From contig JABVXV010000142.1 in the NCBI GenBank assembly GCA_013365325.1, forward strand, positions 85,056 to 149,055: a DNA stretch of 64,000 nt. The letters are read 5' to 3'. This document shows positions 63,035 through 64,000 of this stretch, in pieces. Position numbers and translations under genes: made by a program. This DNA is from Dipetalonema caudispina (lineage: Eukaryota > Nematoda > Chromadorea > Rhabditida > Onchocercidae). Each line of letters opens with the position of its first letter. The stretch's first letter is position 1. Under the pieces are notes generated by a model that was not told the origin of the DNA, ran no database searches, and saw nothing but the letters and a program-made list of their open reading frames with translations.

Positions 63035-64000
63035 TCTTTCCTATATGATATTTTTCTTGTAAATGAAGAAATGAATTGCAAGCAGTAATGATAATTGTTG
63101 TTGTTGTAAAATGTCTACCATACGACGATAATATAAATTCATCTGTTGATTAGTCTAATCAGAATTAATATCATTCTACTGAATTAAATCAGCTGATTAA
63201 TAAGCACTAATTTTCCCGGAAATAAAAGACACGAAAGTTATTGATTCCATTCATAAAAATTCGACCAAGAACACTAAAAATTAGTGATAATTTACTTTGA
63301 GCTCTGTCAGAAATTAATAATAATTTTTCCCTGATTTTACTCTGTTTTCCGACAGTAAAATAAGTGTTTAACGTTATACATGAATAAAGTTTTATCTTGA
63401 TTATTACATTCATAAAACATCAAATAATAATTTGCATATTGCTGAAATCAATTTTAGTCATCAATTAATACTGTCTAATTCATTAAAAGTTCCAAATTCC
63501 TTACTTATTCAATTTACAAAGTATTGCCAAAGAAAAAAAAGATGGAAAAAGTCCATATTTCTTGTTACGTGCAATAAATAGGATGAGCAAAATTGCAAAA
63601 TTGCAGAAAGCGGTAAAGAGAATCAAATGAAATGATGGAAAATTCATATTTTTCTTGTTTATTTAAATGAAGAATGATTCTTGCACCGATTACCCATATT
63701 AGGCTTTTTTTTTCTTATTTACTCATTTACTTCCTAATATTTATACATCTCAATAATCAGTATAAAAATTTTTCATTCTCATAAAGCAGTCTTTTGATTC
63801 GATTGCGGGAGCTCAATTAATTTGATTGATTAAATTAAATAAAAGAATAACACTTACTTGAGAATTATTAGGCGTCAATACACATTTCTGTAATTCCTAT
63901 TTCAAATATGTTCATTCATATTCAGTTAGGCCATTCATAACATTTGTTCTTTATTGATTAATTTCCTAAAATTAAAAAAACAACATTAATGCTTTGTATC
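63035..64000. other. AT-rich flank, nothing recognised
   Basis: This is sequence upstream of the small gene. The only long frame (63207-63413, minus) has no splice context or recognisable motif. Confidence 0.5.

Noticed and set aside
1..64000. tRNA, rRNA, spliced-leader RNA and CRISPR arrays.
   Set aside because: No clover-leaf motifs, filarial SL1 sequence, rRNA-like blocks or regularly spaced identical repeats were noticed by eye; a covariance-model scan was not possible.

Overview
The window is nuclear DNA of a parasitic nematode, most likely a filarial worm. It is very AT-rich. Genes are split into many small exons, with GT...TTTTCAG-type introns, long homopolymer runs and TA microsatellites. 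The trehalose-6-phosphate phosphatase read here numbers residue for residue like the filarial Brugia-type enzyme (nucleophile pair Asp213/Asp215, metal residues Asp424/Asp428) but differs from it at scattered sites. That suggests a relative of Brugia/Onchocerca/Loa rather than a free-living nematode. No CRISPR, operon, rRNA or tRNA gene was seen.

Layout. (1) 1-4192: AT-rich leader, probably introns or 5' region of the first gene. (2) 4193-11971 (+): 14 exons of a SynGAP/DAB2IP/GAP-2-type RasGAP, 5' end missing. (3) 14171-23008 (-), convergent with it: a 19-exon gene for a 731-residue protein with an N-terminal chromodomain, a charged linker, divergent ankyrin repeats and a further C-terminal domain. 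This is the architecture of MPP8, the H3K9me reader of the HUSH silencing complex. (4) 23009-30076: 7 kb with almost no coding signal, apart from two small exon-like blocks near 29 kb. (5) 30077-41883 (-): DNA topoisomerase II, 30 exons, with only a short first coding exon not located. (6) 44681-53524 (-): site-1 protease (MBTPS1/SKI-1), 25 exons, with first exon and two internal junctions unresolved. (7) 55896-59837 (-): trehalose-6-phosphate phosphatase (GOB-1/TPP), 9 exons, complete. (8) 60463-63034 (-): a five-exon model for an unrecognised protein of about 101 residues.

The genes are independent units kilobases apart. They serve Ras down-regulation, chromatin silencing, DNA topology, ER/Golgi membrane-protein proteolysis and trehalose metabolism. 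Five of six lie on the minus strand, but nothing suggests co-transcription.

Exon coordinates come from reading splice sites and phases by eye. In the chromodomain, topoisomerase and phosphatase genes every internal exon joins in frame. The least certain points are the 5' ends of the RasGAP, topoisomerase and site-1 protease genes, and the reality of the small gene at 60-63 kb. The most interesting items are the MPP8-like protein, the unrecognised small gene, a 42-bp minisatellite that is open as a 14-residue repeat on the antisense strand, and four frame-neutral exons in the RasGAP tail.
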